Below, piece by piece: positions 17,945 through 26,735 of a stretch of DNA of 64,000 nt. Origin of the DNA: Tatumella sp. JGM118 (GTDB lineage Bacteria > Pseudomonadota > Gammaproteobacteria > Enterobacterales > Enterobacteriaceae); contig NZ_JAERJR010000011.1 in assembly GCF_018257515.1 (NCBI RefSeq), forward strand, positions 1-64,000, given 5' to 3'. A program made the position numbers and the translations under genes. The notes beneath the pieces are model-generated. The model saw only the letters and a list, made by a program, of their open reading frames with translations. It did not search any database and was not told the origin of the DNA. Numbering within the stretch: position 1 is the stretch's first letter; each line of letters begins with the position of its first letter.

Positions 17945-19048
17945 ATGCAAAGAGAACACGCCCCATTTCGTGCAGAAACTGTAGGTAGCTTTTTACGTCC
18001 TGCCTCCATTAAACAGGCTCGTTCAGAATTTGCCAACGGCACGCTGAGCGCAGAAGAACTCAGAAAAATTGAAGATGCCGCTATCCTGGATGTGGTAGAG
18101 AAACAACGTGCAGCCGGATTACAGGTCGTTACCGACGGTGAATTTCGTCGTGCCTGGTGGCATTTTGACTTTTTTGAAGGCCTGGAAGGGGTGGAGCCTT
18201 TCGAAGCGGCTCACGGTATCCGTTTTAACGGGGTAGAAACCAAAGCCCGTGGGGTGCGTGTGACCGGCAAACTGGGATTCAAAGACCACCCGATGCTGGA
18301 AGATTTCCGTTACCTGCAGAGTATTGCCGGTGATGCCGTGGCTAAAATGACCATCCCCAGCCCGAGCGTGCTGCATTTCCGTGGCGGACGGGAATATATC
18401 GATGAAACGGTCTACCCGGATCTGAATGACTATTTTGATGATCTGGCCGCCACATGGCGTGAGGCTATCCACGCCTTCTATCAGGCCGGATGCCGTTATC
18501 TGCAGCTCGATGATACGGTCTGGGCCTATTTATGTTCCGAAGACCAGAAAGCGCAGGTCAGAGCCCGTGGTGATAATCCGGATACGCTGGCAGAAACTTA
18601 TGCCAGAGTCCTGAACCAGGCGCTGATCGGTAAACCGTCTGATCTCACCGTCGGCTTACATGTGTGTCGCGGAAATTTCCGTTCTACCTGGATTTCCGAA
18701 GGGGGCTACGAGCCGGTGGCCGAAATTTTATTTGGTCAGGTGAATGTCGATGCCTTCTTCCTGGAATATGACAATGAGCGTTCCGGAGGCTTTGAACCGC
18801 TGCGTTTTATCCGCCCCGGACATCAACAGGCGGTGCTGGGTCTGATCACGACTAAAAACGGGACGCCGGAGGATCCTGCACAGGTGAAAGCCCGCATTGC
18901 AGAAGCCTCGGAGTTCCTCAGCCCTGAACAGCTCTGTCTGAGCCCGCAGTGTGGTTTTGCCTCGACCGAGGAAGGGAATAGTATTACCGAAGACGAACAA
19001 TGGCAGAAGATCCGCAGTGTGGTCGCGATTGCCGGAGAAGTCTGGTAA
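17945..19048 (+). CDS. MetE C-terminal-domain protein (stand-alone methionine synthase core)
   Basis: 367 residues corresponding only to the catalytic C-terminal half of cobalamin-independent methionine synthase, as in the YxjG/YxjH-like group. All four zinc ligands of MetE appear conserved: His239 and Cys241 in G-L-H-V-C-R-G-N, Glu274 in F-F-L-E-Y-D, and Cys336 in L-S-P-Q-C-G-F. The start reads F-R-A-E-T-V-G-S-F-L-R-P, the typical folate/homocysteine barrel opening. GGAG lies 9 bases before the ATG. Likely a methyltransferase making methionine from homocysteine; the methyl donor is unknown and need not be polyglutamylated folate. It sits between phoR and brnQ, which are neighbours in E. coli, so it is an insertion. 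Confidence 0.85.
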   Translation: MQREHAPFRAETVGSFLRPASIKQARSEFANGTLSAEELRKIEDAAILDVVEKQRAAGLQVVTDGEFRRAWWHFDFFEGLEGVEPFEAAHGIRFNGVETKARGVRVTGKLGFKDHPMLEDFRYLQSIAGDAVAKMTIPSPSVLHFRGGREYIDETVYPDLNDYFDDLAATWREAIHAFYQAGCRYLQLDDTVWAYLCSEDQKAQVRARGDNPDTLAETYARVLNQALIGKPSDLTVGLHVCRGNFRSTWISEGGYEPVAEILFGQVNVDAFFLEYDNERSGGFEPLRFIRPGHQQAVLGLITTKNGTPEDPAQVKARIAEASEFLSPEQLCLSPQCGFASTEEGNSITEDEQWQKIRSVVAIAGEVW

Positions 19049-19439
19049 CGACGGCCTGACCCTGTCAGAAAAGGCGCGGATCCCGCGCCTTTTCGTTGTC
19101 CGTCATATGAAAAATGTATATATCCTTATGCTCCGGACAAATAATAAACACATCATCCCCGCCTGCCTGCAGCAAACACCCTCACATCCACTGCTTTTCA
19201 GAATAAATATGACATATCCTACTGGTTTGACGATCCGTTATTGCCTTTCTTCCCTATAAAAGTTTTACTTATGACCGTTATCATCAAATCCTCTGGTGAA
19301 AAATAATAAACCGAATATTTCGCTGTTTTCAGTCCGGCGCCCGGCAGGGTGTCAGTATCGGGTGAAAAATTATTCGTGGATGGATGATAACCAAACCCAA
19401 CTTCCTGCTTCTGTCAGCACATGATGTGCAGAGTGATTT
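19049..19439. other. Intergenic region before brnQ
   Basis: After the terminator of the preceding gene come about 340 AT-rich bases leading to brnQ. No small gene, leader peptide with branched-chain codons, or riboswitch was recognised. It presumably holds the brnQ promoter. Confidence 0.45.
19068..19094 (+). terminator. Terminator of the MetE-core gene
   Basis: A 12-bp perfect stem (GAAAAGGCGCGG with CCGCGCCTTTTC) and 3-base loop lies 19 bases after the stop; the T-rich part is within the stem. Confidence 0.75.
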
Positions 19440-20759
19440 ATGACTAAACGTTTAACTACTAAAGATATCCTTGCGCTGGGCTTTATGACTTTTGCCCTGT
19501 TTGTCGGCGCCGGCAATATAATCTTCCCGCCGATGGTGGGTGTTCAGGCCGGGGAACATGTCTGGACGGCGGCCGGTGGCTTCCTGATCACCGCGGTCGG
19601 ACTTCCGGTGCTGACGGTGATCGCCCTGGCACGCGTCGGGGGTGGCATTGATGCCCTCAGCTCGCCCATCGGTAAAGCGGCGGGGCTGGTGCTGGCGACA
19701 GTCTGTTACCTGGCCGTCGGACCGCTGTTTGCGACCCCGCGTACCGCCACCGTTTCCTTTGAAATTGGCATTGCGCCACTGGCCGGTGAAGGGGCGATGC
19801 CCTTATTCATCTACAGCCTGATCTATTTTGCGCTGGTCATTCTGATTTCCCTCTATCCGGGTAAACTGCTGGACACGGTAGGGCATTTCCTGGCACCGCT
19901 GAAAATTGTGGCGCTGGCTATCCTCGGCGTTGCGGCGTTACTCTGGCCGGCGGGCGCTGAGATTCCGGCGGTAGATGTTTATCAGACGGCAGCATTTTCG
20001 AACGGCTTTGTTAACGGTTATCTGACCATGGACACCCTCGGTGCGCTGGTCTTCGGGATTGTTATCGTCAATGCCGCACGTTCACGCGGCATTGAAGATT
20101 CCGGACTGTTGACCCGCTATACCATGCTGGCAGGAATTATTGCCGGTATCGGTCTGACGCTGGTTTATCTGGCGCTGTTCCGCCTCGGGTCCGGCAGTGG
20201 TCAGCTGGTACCGGCCGGTGCTAACGGTGCGACTATCCTGCATGCGTATGTACAACATACTTTCGGCGGGGCAGGCAGCCTGTTCCTCGGTGCGTTGATC
20301 TTTGTTGCCTGTATGGTGACGGCGGTCGGACTGACCTGTGCCTGTGCTGAGTTTTTTGCACAGCTGCTGCCACTTTCCTACCGTGCACTGGTATTCATTC
20401 TGGGCGGCTTTTCGATGCTGGTCTCCAACCTGGGACTGAGCCATCTGATCCAGTTATCCATTCCGGTACTGACCGCCATTTACCCGCCGTGTATTGTGCT
20501 GGTGGTATTGAGCTTTACCCTGCGCTGGTGGAACCGCAGCACGCGGATTATTGCGCCGGCCATGCTGGTCAGCCTGTTTTTCGGGGCAATCGATGCGATT
20601 AAAGGCAGCGAATTTAAAGACTTGTTACCGGGATTCTGTCAGAATCTGCCGCTGGCCGATCAGGGATTGTCATGGCTGCCACCGACATTGGTGATTCTGG
20701 TGGTCTCTATGGTCATTGACCGGATAAAAGGGAGCCATCCGGTAGAAGTACGTCAGTAA
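19440..20759 (+). CDS. brnQ: Branched-chain amino acid carrier BrnQ
   Basis: 439 residues, the size of E. coli BrnQ. It is a sodium-coupled symporter of the LIVCS family that imports leucine, isoleucine and valine across the inner membrane. About 12 membrane segments are visible. Family blocks include the N-terminal [23 protein letters not shown] and [15 protein letters not shown]. It is followed by a strong terminator and then proY, the E. coli order, though the MetE-core gene now separates it from phoR. Confidence 0.96.
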   Translation: MTKRLTTKDILALGFMTFALFVGAGNIIFPPMVGVQAGEHVWTAAGGFLITAVGLPVLTVIALARVGGGIDALSSPIGKAAGLVLATVCYLAVGPLFATPRTATVSFEIGIAPLAGEGAMPLFIYSLIYFALVILISLYPGKLLDTVGHFLAPLKIVALAILGVAALLWPAGAEIPAVDVYQTAAFSNGFVNGYLTMDTLGALVFGIVIVNAARSRGIEDSGLLTRYTMLAGIIAGIGLTLVYLALFRLGSGSGQLVPAGANGATILHAYVQHTFGGAGSLFLGALIFVACMVTAVGLTCACAEFFAQLLPLSYRALVFILGGFSMLVSNLGLSHLIQLSIPVLTAIYPPCIVLVVLSFTLRWWNRSTRIIAPAMLVSLFFGAIDAIKGSEFKDLLPGFCQNLPLADQGLSWLPPTLVILVVSMVIDRIKGSHPVEVRQ

Positions 20760-20779
20760 ACCGGAATACTGAAGTATAA

Positions 20780-20809
20780 ACCACGGGCCTGCCCGTGGTT
20801 TTCTTTTTT
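20780..20809 (+). terminator. Terminator between brnQ and proY
   Basis: A 9-bp stem (ACCACGGGC with GCCCGTGGT) and 2-base loop are followed by TTTCTTTTTT. proY begins 17 bases later, so its own promoter or read-through is needed. Confidence 0.88.
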
Positions 20810-20825
20810 ACAGGTACAGGTCGTT

Positions 20826-22196
20826 ATGCAAAAAACAAATACACTGCGTCGGGGGCTCAGCACCAGACATATCAGGTTTATGGCTTTGGGTTCCGCTATC
20901 GGGACCGGATTATTTTATGGCTCGGCGGATGCTATCCGCATGGCGGGACCGAGTGTTCTGCTGGCCTACATTATTGGCGGGGCTGTCGCCTATATTATTA
21001 TGCGCGCGCTGGGTGAAATGTCGGTGAATAATCCGAATGCCGGCTCGTTTTCCCGTTATGCCAGAGACTACCTTGGCCCGATGGCAGGGTATATTACGGG
21101 CTGGACCTACTGCTTTGAAATCCTGATCGTGGCCATTGCCGATGTGACTGCCTTCGGGGTGTATATGGGCGTCTGGTTCCCGGACGTACCTCACTGGATA
21201 TGGGTGCTCAGTGTGGTGCTGATCATCGGTGCCATCAATATGATGAGCGTCAAAGTGTTCGGTGAGCTTGAGTTCTGGTTCTCGTTCTTTAAAGTCGCCA
21301 CCATTGTATTGATGATTCTGGCAGGCCTGGGGATCATTATCTGGGGCATTGGTAACGGCGGTCATCCGACCGGTATCAGTAATCTGTGGAGCCATGGCGG
21401 ATTTTTTGCGCACGGGCTGACCGGAATGCTGCTGTCCCTGCAGATGGTGATGTTTGCGTACGGCGGAATTGAGATTATCGGCATTACCGCCGGTGAAGCG
21501 GACAAACCGGAAAACACCATCCCGAAAGCCATCAACTCCGTTCCGTGGCGTATTCTGGTGTTCTACGTGGGTACGCTGTTCGTCATTATGTCCATCTATC
21601 CCTGGGACCAGGTGGGGACCAATGGCAGCCCGTTTGTGCTGACCTTCCAGCATCTGGGCGTCGCCGCCGCCGCCGCGGTACTGAACTTTGTGGTGATCAC
21701 CGCCTCGTTATCGGCGATTAACAGCGATATTTTTGGGGTCGGTCGTATGCTGCATGGCATGGCTGAACAGGGCGATGCACCTAAGATGTTCACCGCTGTC
21801 TCCAAACGCGGTACCCCGTGGCTGACGGTGGTGGTGATGATGGTCGCGCTGCTGATTGCCGTCTTGCTGAACTACCTGATGCCGGAAAAAGTTTTCCTGG
21901 TCATTGCCTCGCTGGCGACCTTTGCCACGGTCTGGGTCTGGATCATGATTTTACTGGCGCAGATTGGTTTCCGCAGGAAACTGGGTGCGGAAGGACGCCA
22001 CCAGATCAGGTTCCCGCTACCGGGTGGCTCAGTGATGTCGGTTATCGGGATCCTGTTCCTGGTCTTTATCATCGCGCTGATCGGTTACTTCCCGGATACA
22101 CGGTTGTCACTCTATGCCGGAGCGATTTGGGTGGTGTTACTGCTGGTAAGTTACCGTCTGTTTAAAAAGAAAAGTCATACCTCTTCACAAGGCTAA
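20826..22196 (+). CDS. proY: Proline-specific permease-type transporter ProY
   Basis: 456 residues, an amino acid permease of the APC superfamily (AAT family) with about 12 membrane helices. The family opening is [27 protein letters not shown], followed by [19 protein letters not shown] and [19 protein letters not shown]. ProY in Salmonella can transport proline when expressed; its normal substrate is not firmly settled. Position after brnQ supports the assignment. Confidence 0.93.
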   Translation: MQKTNTLRRGLSTRHIRFMALGSAIGTGLFYGSADAIRMAGPSVLLAYIIGGAVAYIIMRALGEMSVNNPNAGSFSRYARDYLGPMAGYITGWTYCFEILIVAIADVTAFGVYMGVWFPDVPHWIWVLSVVLIIGAINMMSVKVFGELEFWFSFFKVATIVLMILAGLGIIIWGIGNGGHPTGISNLWSHGGFFAHGLTGMLLSLQMVMFAYGGIEIIGITAGEADKPENTIPKAINSVPWRILVFYVGTLFVIMSIYPWDQVGTNGSPFVLTFQHLGVAAAAAVLNFVVITASLSAINSDIFGVGRMLHGMAEQGDAPKMFTAVSKRGTPWLTVVVMMVALLIAVLLNYLMPEKVFLVIASLATFATVWVWIMILLAQIGFRRKLGAEGRHQIRFPLPGGSVMSVIGILFLVFIIALIGYFPDTRLSLYAGAIWVVLLLVSYRLFKKKSHTSSQG

Positions 22197-22203
22197 TCTG
22201 CCC

Positions 22204-22229
22204 GCCGGACCGGGTTTCCCCGGTCCGGC
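22204..22229. terminator. Hairpin between proY and the mechanosensitive channel gene
   Basis: An 11-bp GC-rich stem (GCCGGACCGGG with CCCGGTCCGGC) with a 4-base loop sits between convergent stop codons. There is no U tract. Confidence 0.6.
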
Positions 22230-22235
22230 CATCGG

Positions 22236-23534
22236 CTAAGGGGCTGAGCTCTCCGCCGACGAGCTACGTGCGGCGGTGACCGCCCCGGCTAAGCCACCCC
22301 CCAGTGCCCGCATATCACTCCCGGTCGGATTCTGAAACACCTGCAGACTGAACGCCGGAAGGGCGGCATAAATATAATCGAAAATATCAGACTGAATATT
22401 CTCGTACTCATTCCAGTCGGTAGTGTTAGTAAAGGCGTAGATCTCAATCGGCAAGCCGTTTTCCGTCGGTGCCAGTTGTCTGACCATCAGCGTCATGTCC
22501 TGGCGGATTTGCGGATGGTTACGCAACCAGTTTTCCAGCCAGATCCGGAACGTGCCGACATTTGTCAGTGCCCGGTAATTAAGAGCCGAGGCGCTGCCTT
22601 CGGCATTTTTCTTATTCCAGTCGGTCACTTCCTGGCGCTTTTTGTTCATGTAAGGGACCAGAAAATGGGCCTGACTCAGCTGTTCAGCTTCCTGCTCTGA
22701 CAGAAAGTGGATGCTGGTGGCATCGATATTCAGGCTGCGCATGATCCGGCGGCCACCGGACTCTGACATTCCACGCCAGTTCTTAAAGGAATCCGATATC
22801 AGGGCATAGGCCGGGATGGTCACGATAGTGTTATCAAAGTTCTGAACTTTCACGGTCGTCAGGTTGATATCTATGACGGCACCGTTCGCGCCGTACTTTG
22901 GCATATCCAGCCAGTCATTCAGCTTTAGCATATCGTTGGCGGCAAGCTGGATCCCCGCGACCAGACCGAGGATAGGATCTTTAAAGACCAGCATCAGGAC
23001 GGCGGTCATCGCCCCCAGTCCGGTCAGTAACACGCCGGGGGATTTCCCGAGCAGGACGGAGATCATCAGAATACTGATAAGAATAGCGGCAACCAGCTTA
23101 ATACTTTGCAGAATGCCCCGTAGCGGGAGCTGCCGGGCCAGCATACTGCGGGCAGTGACCGACTGCACCACATCCAGCAGTGAAAAACCAATCAGCAAGG
23201 TGAACAGGATCATCCAGAGCTGGACCGCCGTCATCAGTGTGCTGAACAGGGCCGAATTATTATCCAGACACGCCTGGGTCAGTAACTGGAATAAAATCCC
23301 CTGTAATAGCCAGGTGACACGGTGGAACAGCTTGTGGCGCAATAGCGCCTTTGGCCACTGGTAGGGGCTGGCTTCGGCACGTCGCTTGAACATCGGCAGC
23401 ATCAATTTGTGCAGCAGAAGGTGTATGACCAGTGAAATAAACACGATGGCGACCAGTACCGCGACGACCGACAATGCATTGGTATAATGAGTCAGGCCCA
23501 GTGACTGCAGCCATTCGATGATTTGCTGTTGCAT
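22236..23534 (-). CDS. ybdG: YbdG-type miniconductance mechanosensitive channel
   Basis: 432 residues, MscS superfamily, resembling E. coli YbdG (MscM, 415 residues) along its length. It has about five N-terminal membrane helices. The pore helix and MscS core read G-L-G-A-M-T-A-V-L-M-L-V-F-K-D-P-I-L-G-L-V-A-G-I-Q-L-A-A-N-D-M-L. The beta domain follows with L-T-T-V-K-V-Q-N-F-D-N-T-I-V-T-I-P and S-D-S-F-K-N-W-R-G-M-S. Such channels open under hypo-osmotic membrane tension in the inner membrane and protect against lysis. The C-terminus ends in a low-complexity Ala/Ser stretch absent from E. coli YbdG. In E. coli ybdG lies elsewhere on the chromosome. Confidence 0.9.
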   Translation of the reverse strand: MQQQIIEWLQSLGLTHYTNALSVVAVLVAIVFISLVIHLLLHKLMLPMFKRRAEASPYQWPKALLRHKLFHRVTWLLQGILFQLLTQACLDNNSALFSTLMTAVQLWMILFTLLIGFSLLDVVQSVTARSMLARQLPLRGILQSIKLVAAILISILMISVLLGKSPGVLLTGLGAMTAVLMLVFKDPILGLVAGIQLAANDMLKLNDWLDMPKYGANGAVIDINLTTVKVQNFDNTIVTIPAYALISDSFKNWRGMSESGGRRIMRSLNIDATSIHFLSEQEAEQLSQAHFLVPYMNKKRQEVTDWNKKNAEGSASALNYRALTNVGTFRIWLENWLRNHPQIRQDMTLMVRQLAPTENGLPIEIYAFTNTTDWNEYENIQSDIFDYIYAALPAFSLQVFQNPTGSDMRALGGGLAGAVTAARSSSAESSAP

Positions 23535-24109
23535 AAAGCTCCCTGCGTTAATTATCTCAACTCTCTTAGCTTAAGGGTTTCAGCAGGGGAGTGCGAATGA
23601 CAAACAAAATTAACGGCCGTGAATACAAAACTTTACCTGTAAGTTGGCCTGCGATGCGATGCAGGAGATGACGTCAGGTCATCCCAATCGGCTGATAGCC
23701 TGTGCGCTGAAGCAGCTAAGATAATATCTTCATCCGCATGCAGCCCCCCGTTATTGACAGGCACAGGCAGCCGACACCTCCACAGGCTGAGCGCTTCTGA
23801 TACTAAATCTTCGGCTGGCCGGATTGACACGCCGCAGGGCGCGGATGACGTTACCACGAAGCTGTCAGCAGGTGCGGTTCCATATGCTCTGATGGACTGA
23901 TCCTGGCATGGGAAAGTCAGGGTTGGCCGGTAATCACCGGAATGAACGGATCCCTGATTGAGAAAGACGTTTTGCTAATATTCTTTTAACCACGCCGCTT
24001 CCGTAACACCCTTTTCAGGCCCCGCAAACATGGTGATCCGCAGCTGATAAAACGTCATCCGTCGGAATGCTATAAACTCTGATTCATCCCTTCCGGTGAC
24101 CATTCCTCG
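23535..24109. other. Gene-poor gap after the YbdG gene
   Basis: About 575 bases without a supportable gene. Short frames exist but none has a ribosome site plus recognisable composition. The segment begins a decayed stretch reaching to about 25.3 kb. Confidence 0.5.
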
Positions 24110-24526
24110 TTATGAATTGATGGGGCGGTAGGATAGGATCCCCGCTACACCTCCATTTCCGCCATCCTCCGGATGATGGATTCCGTCCATGACCTGAACC
24201 TGAGCAAAATCAAAGGGCGAAATGCCCTCCAGGCAAGCAACATTAACACCATATTGACCGGGATTTGACCGGCGTTGATGGAAGGTATAAATCCCGCATT
24301 TACTGCAAAAATAATGCACGGCCTGCTTTGTATTGAAACGATATTCGGTTAAACACTCGCGTCCGGTTAACACCTCAATACCTGACAATTCAGCGCTAAC
24401 AACCACCGCGCCTCTCATACGGCAAAGTGAACAATCACAGCGTCTGATAGTTTCAAATCCATTTAACAACTCAACGGAAAAAGTCACTATCCCGCAATGG
24501 CAATGGCCTGAAATTTTGTTTCCCAT
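24110..24526 (-). CDS. GFA/CENP-V family zinc protein
   Basis: 138 residues of the GFA family (glutathione-dependent formaldehyde-activating enzyme-like, CENP-V fold). Zinc-binding cysteines occur in the expected pattern: C-H-C-G near the start, C-D-C-S-L-C in the first third, and C-S-K-C-G-I-Y-T-F-H in the middle. Most members have no proven activity, so an enzymatic role with formaldehyde should not be assumed. It is a solitary gene in a decayed region, with base composition less GC-rich than its neighbours, which may hint at separate acquisition. The ATG at 24526 has GGAGGGGG just upstream on the minus strand. Confidence 0.85.
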   Translation of the reverse strand: MGNKISGHCHCGIVTFSVELLNGFETIRRCDCSLCRMRGAVVVSAELSGIEVLTGRECLTEYRFNTKQAVHYFCSKCGIYTFHQRRSNPGQYGVNVACLEGISPFDFAQVQVMDGIHHPEDGGNGGVAGILSYRPINS

Positions 24527-24618
24527 AACCCCCTCCGTAAGATGGTTTCATCCTACAGTTACCATAAGCCTCCCTGGGGCGCAACGCAGGCCAGTGACTC
24601 AACCCCCACAACGCATTA

Positions 24619-24840
24619 CCTCGCCAGGTACACACGGCTCAGCAACGTGTAGCTATCTTCGGAAAAGGTAACGCGCTGTGCATCAGAAAGAGTGAGCCGG
24701 AATTTTGCGGCTGATGTCGGTTGAATCGGTTTAATATCCCTCTTAGTGAAAATGGCGGCAGGTTCACGGGCCGGCCTTACCGGAGATAACAGAACGACGT
24801 AAGTCAGCACCACAATATCGTCTTTGTCATTCGGATAATG
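24619..24840 (-). pseudogene. Possible 3' fragment of an unknown gene
   Basis: A minus-strand frame without a plausible start reads …N-D-K-D-D-I-V-V-L-T-Y-V-V-L-L-S-P-V-R-P-A-R-E-P… and ends …S-E-D-S-Y-T-L-L-S-R-V-Y-L-A-R. The composition looks protein-like, and a stop just upstream of it closes the frame. I do not recognise the family. It may be the C-terminal remnant of a deleted gene or chance. Confidence 0.25.
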
Positions 24841-24844
24841 TCAG

Positions 24845-24991
24845 ATGCCCTGCGCACAGCGTCAGTCTTTGCGACGCGGGTTACGGTGAACAGGAAAGGG
24901 ATGTTCATCTGTCTGTAATGCCCTGCGCACAGCATCAGTCTTTGTGGCACGGGTTATGGCGAACAGGAAAGGGGATTGTCATCTGTCCGTA
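24845..24991. repeat. 73-bp imperfect tandem duplication
   Basis: The unit beginning ATGCCCTGCGCACAGC at 24845 is repeated directly at 24918. The copies (24845-24917, 24918-24991) differ at a handful of bases and one inserted base, and both end in a CATCTGTC(T/C)GTA motif. No coding role is evident. Confidence 0.85.
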
Positions 24992-25294
24992 ATAGCCTGG
25001 GCGGGGTGTCGCTCTGAAGAGGATTTTGTGGGCTGTTACAGTCTGACCCGCATTCCTTTCCCTGGTGATGCAGCCCCACTGAACGAAGAATGAATTTTCA
25101 GTTAAGCAGACGGATATACTGTGCAGGTTTCATTGACCTGGCAGGTAGCCATGGGAGCGACGGTCACCATCAGCGACGACAATAACGGAGAGATTGCGCT
25201 GTGATGATGTTATCCGGCGTACAGTGATAAGTATTGGCGGGCAAAACGGAGGTGATTACCGGCAGAGTCCGGCAGAGGATAAGGCGGGGAGAGC

Positions 25295-25322
25295 AAAAAA
25301 ATAACCCGCCGCAGCGGGTTAT
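25295..25322 (-). terminator. Terminator of the peroxiredoxin gene
   Basis: A 9-bp stem ATAACCCGC / GCGGGTTAT (25301-25309 with 25314-25322) is followed on the minus strand by six to seven T. Confidence 0.9.
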
Positions 25323-25336
25323 TTCAGCAAGGTAAC

Positions 25337-25939
25337 TTACAGCTTGCCGGCGTTTGCGGTCAGGTATTTTGCAACGCCTTCCGGAGAAGCGCCCATACCT
25401 TCCTGGCCTTTTTCCCACTGTGCAGGACAGACTTCGCCGTGCTCTTCGTGGAACTGCAGCGCATCAACCATACGCAGCATTTCGTCAACGTTACGGCCCA
25501 GTGGCAGATCGTTCACTACCTGATGACGAACAACACCGTCTTTGTCGATCAGGAAAGAACCACGCAGAGCAACGCCTGCATCCGGATGTTCGATGCCATA
25601 CGCCTGCTGAACTTCACGCTTAATGTCAGCCACCATCGCATATTTCACCGGACCAATACCGCCATCATTGATAGGGGTGTTACGCCATGCGTTATGAACG
25701 AACTCGGAGTCGAAAGAAACACCAACGACTTCCACACCACGTTTTTCAAACTCAGCATAACGCTTATCAAAAGCGATTAATTCTGAAGGACACACAAAAG
25801 TGAAGTCCATTGGCCAGAAAAACAGGACGGCAGGTTTACCTGCAATGTGTTTTTTAAAGTTGAAATTCTCAACAATTTCACCATTGCCCAGTACGGCTGC
25901 TGCCGTGAAGTCAGGGGCCTGACGGGTAACCAGTACCAT
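25337..25939 (-). CDS. 2-Cys peroxiredoxin (AhpC/Prx1 type)
   Basis: 200 residues of the typical 2-Cys peroxiredoxin class, which reduces hydrogen peroxide and organic peroxides. The peroxidatic Cys is in D-F-T-F-V-C-P-S-E-L (about residue 49) and the resolving Cys in G-E-V-C-P-A-Q-W (about 170). The conserved R-G-S-F-L-I-D block is present. The ATG at 25939 has GGAG six bases upstream and gives the family start V-L-V-T-R-Q-A-P-D-F. It is not the ahpCF pair, since no ahpF is adjacent; the reductant (thioredoxin or other) cannot be told from sequence. Not found at this locus in E. coli. No OxyR site was identified. Confidence 0.95.
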   Translation of the reverse strand: MVLVTRQAPDFTAAAVLGNGEIVENFNFKKHIAGKPAVLFFWPMDFTFVCPSELIAFDKRYAEFEKRGVEVVGVSFDSEFVHNAWRNTPINDGGIGPVKYAMVADIKREVQQAYGIEHPDAGVALRGSFLIDKDGVVRHQVVNDLPLGRNVDEMLRMVDALQFHEEHGEVCPAQWEKGQEGMGASPEGVAKYLTANAGKL

Positions 25940-26051
25940 AATCACTCCAATCGGTTAAGGGATTAACAACAACACACCATTGGGTATGTCATTTTCTGTA
26001 GATTATCATCGTTTCATTTGCTGACAAGAGTATGACAGCCGAAACGTGCTT

Positions 26052-26633
26052 TTACAGCCTTTTTTCTGTGGCAAGTTGCATAAGGCGCGGATAAAACACA
26101 GAAAACAGCGCATCCAGTGCTGAATAATTCTCCACAAAATCCTGATAAGAATGACGTAACTGGTCGAGTTTCGGGCGGCGGTTCGCCATGCCATTCAGCA
26201 CCAGCGCCAGCCGTTCCGGCTGACCGTATTTTTCCAGCCAGCGCTCCGGCCACATCAGCTGGTTGAGTTTGCGAAAAGCGTCCGGGGTATCGGGCAGAAA
26301 CGGACGGATTTGCTGTTCGGCCTGCCGGCAAAAGAGGCTCAGCGGGGTTGCCGGACAGTAATGATCCCAGTGGCGGGCCAGAAAATGGTCCCAGATAACA
26401 TCGAGGGTGATCGGCGCGACGCGGCGGGTCTCCTCCCGGAAGAGCAGGCGGGCGGCACGGACTTCCGGTAAGGCGTCGGTCAGGCTATCCAGCCGGCGAT
26501 GCAGACGGATACCTTCAGCGGTGGCGCTATCCCAATGGGTATCCGGATCACCGCGTACAAAATCGGCCATCAGGTTCCCGAGCAGCGAGCTTTCGGCCAG
26601 TGTGGCCAGGTGCAGATGTGCAAGAAAATTCAT
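26052..26633 (-). CDS. acpH: Acyl carrier protein phosphodiesterase
   Basis: 193 residues, the length of E. coli AcpH. It hydrolyses the 4'-phosphopantetheine arm from holo-ACP, giving apo-ACP. The N-terminus M-N-F-L-A-H-L-H-L-A, the G-N-L-M-A-D-F-V-R-G block and the R-L-H-R-R-L-D-S-L-T-D segment are the HD-like metal-binding features of the family; W-D-H-F-L-A-R-H-W follows. Divergent from queA across a short promoter gap, as in E. coli. Confidence 0.94.
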   Translation of the reverse strand: MNFLAHLHLATLAESSLLGNLMADFVRGDPDTHWDSATAEGIRLHRRLDSLTDALPEVRAARLLFREETRRVAPITLDVIWDHFLARHWDHYCPATPLSLFCRQAEQQIRPFLPDTPDAFRKLNQLMWPERWLEKYGQPERLALVLNGMANRRPKLDQLRHSYQDFVENYSALDALFSVFYPRLMQLATEKRL

Positions 26634-26735
26634 AGGGTATTATAGGCCGAACTCCGACCTGACAGCCAGAGGTTCAGTAATCCCGGCTTTTCCGTTACAC
26701 TATGCCGCCTGATTTTTTACCCGGAATATTCCGCC

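Larger units (their letters stand above)
24527..25336. other. Decayed region with tandem repeat
   Basis: Over 800 bases with no intact gene. It contains a minus-strand remnant frame (about 24619-24840) and a 73-bp tandem duplication (24845-24991), both listed separately. The right end carries the terminator of the peroxiredoxin gene. Confidence 0.5.

Noticed and set aside
20910-21653. 247-codon minus frame opposite proY
   Set aside because: His/Asn-rich shadow of the permease; proY has clear homology on the plus strand.
24845-24991. Tandem repeat as a CRISPR array
   Set aside because: Only two abutting 73-bp units with no spacers and no cas genes.
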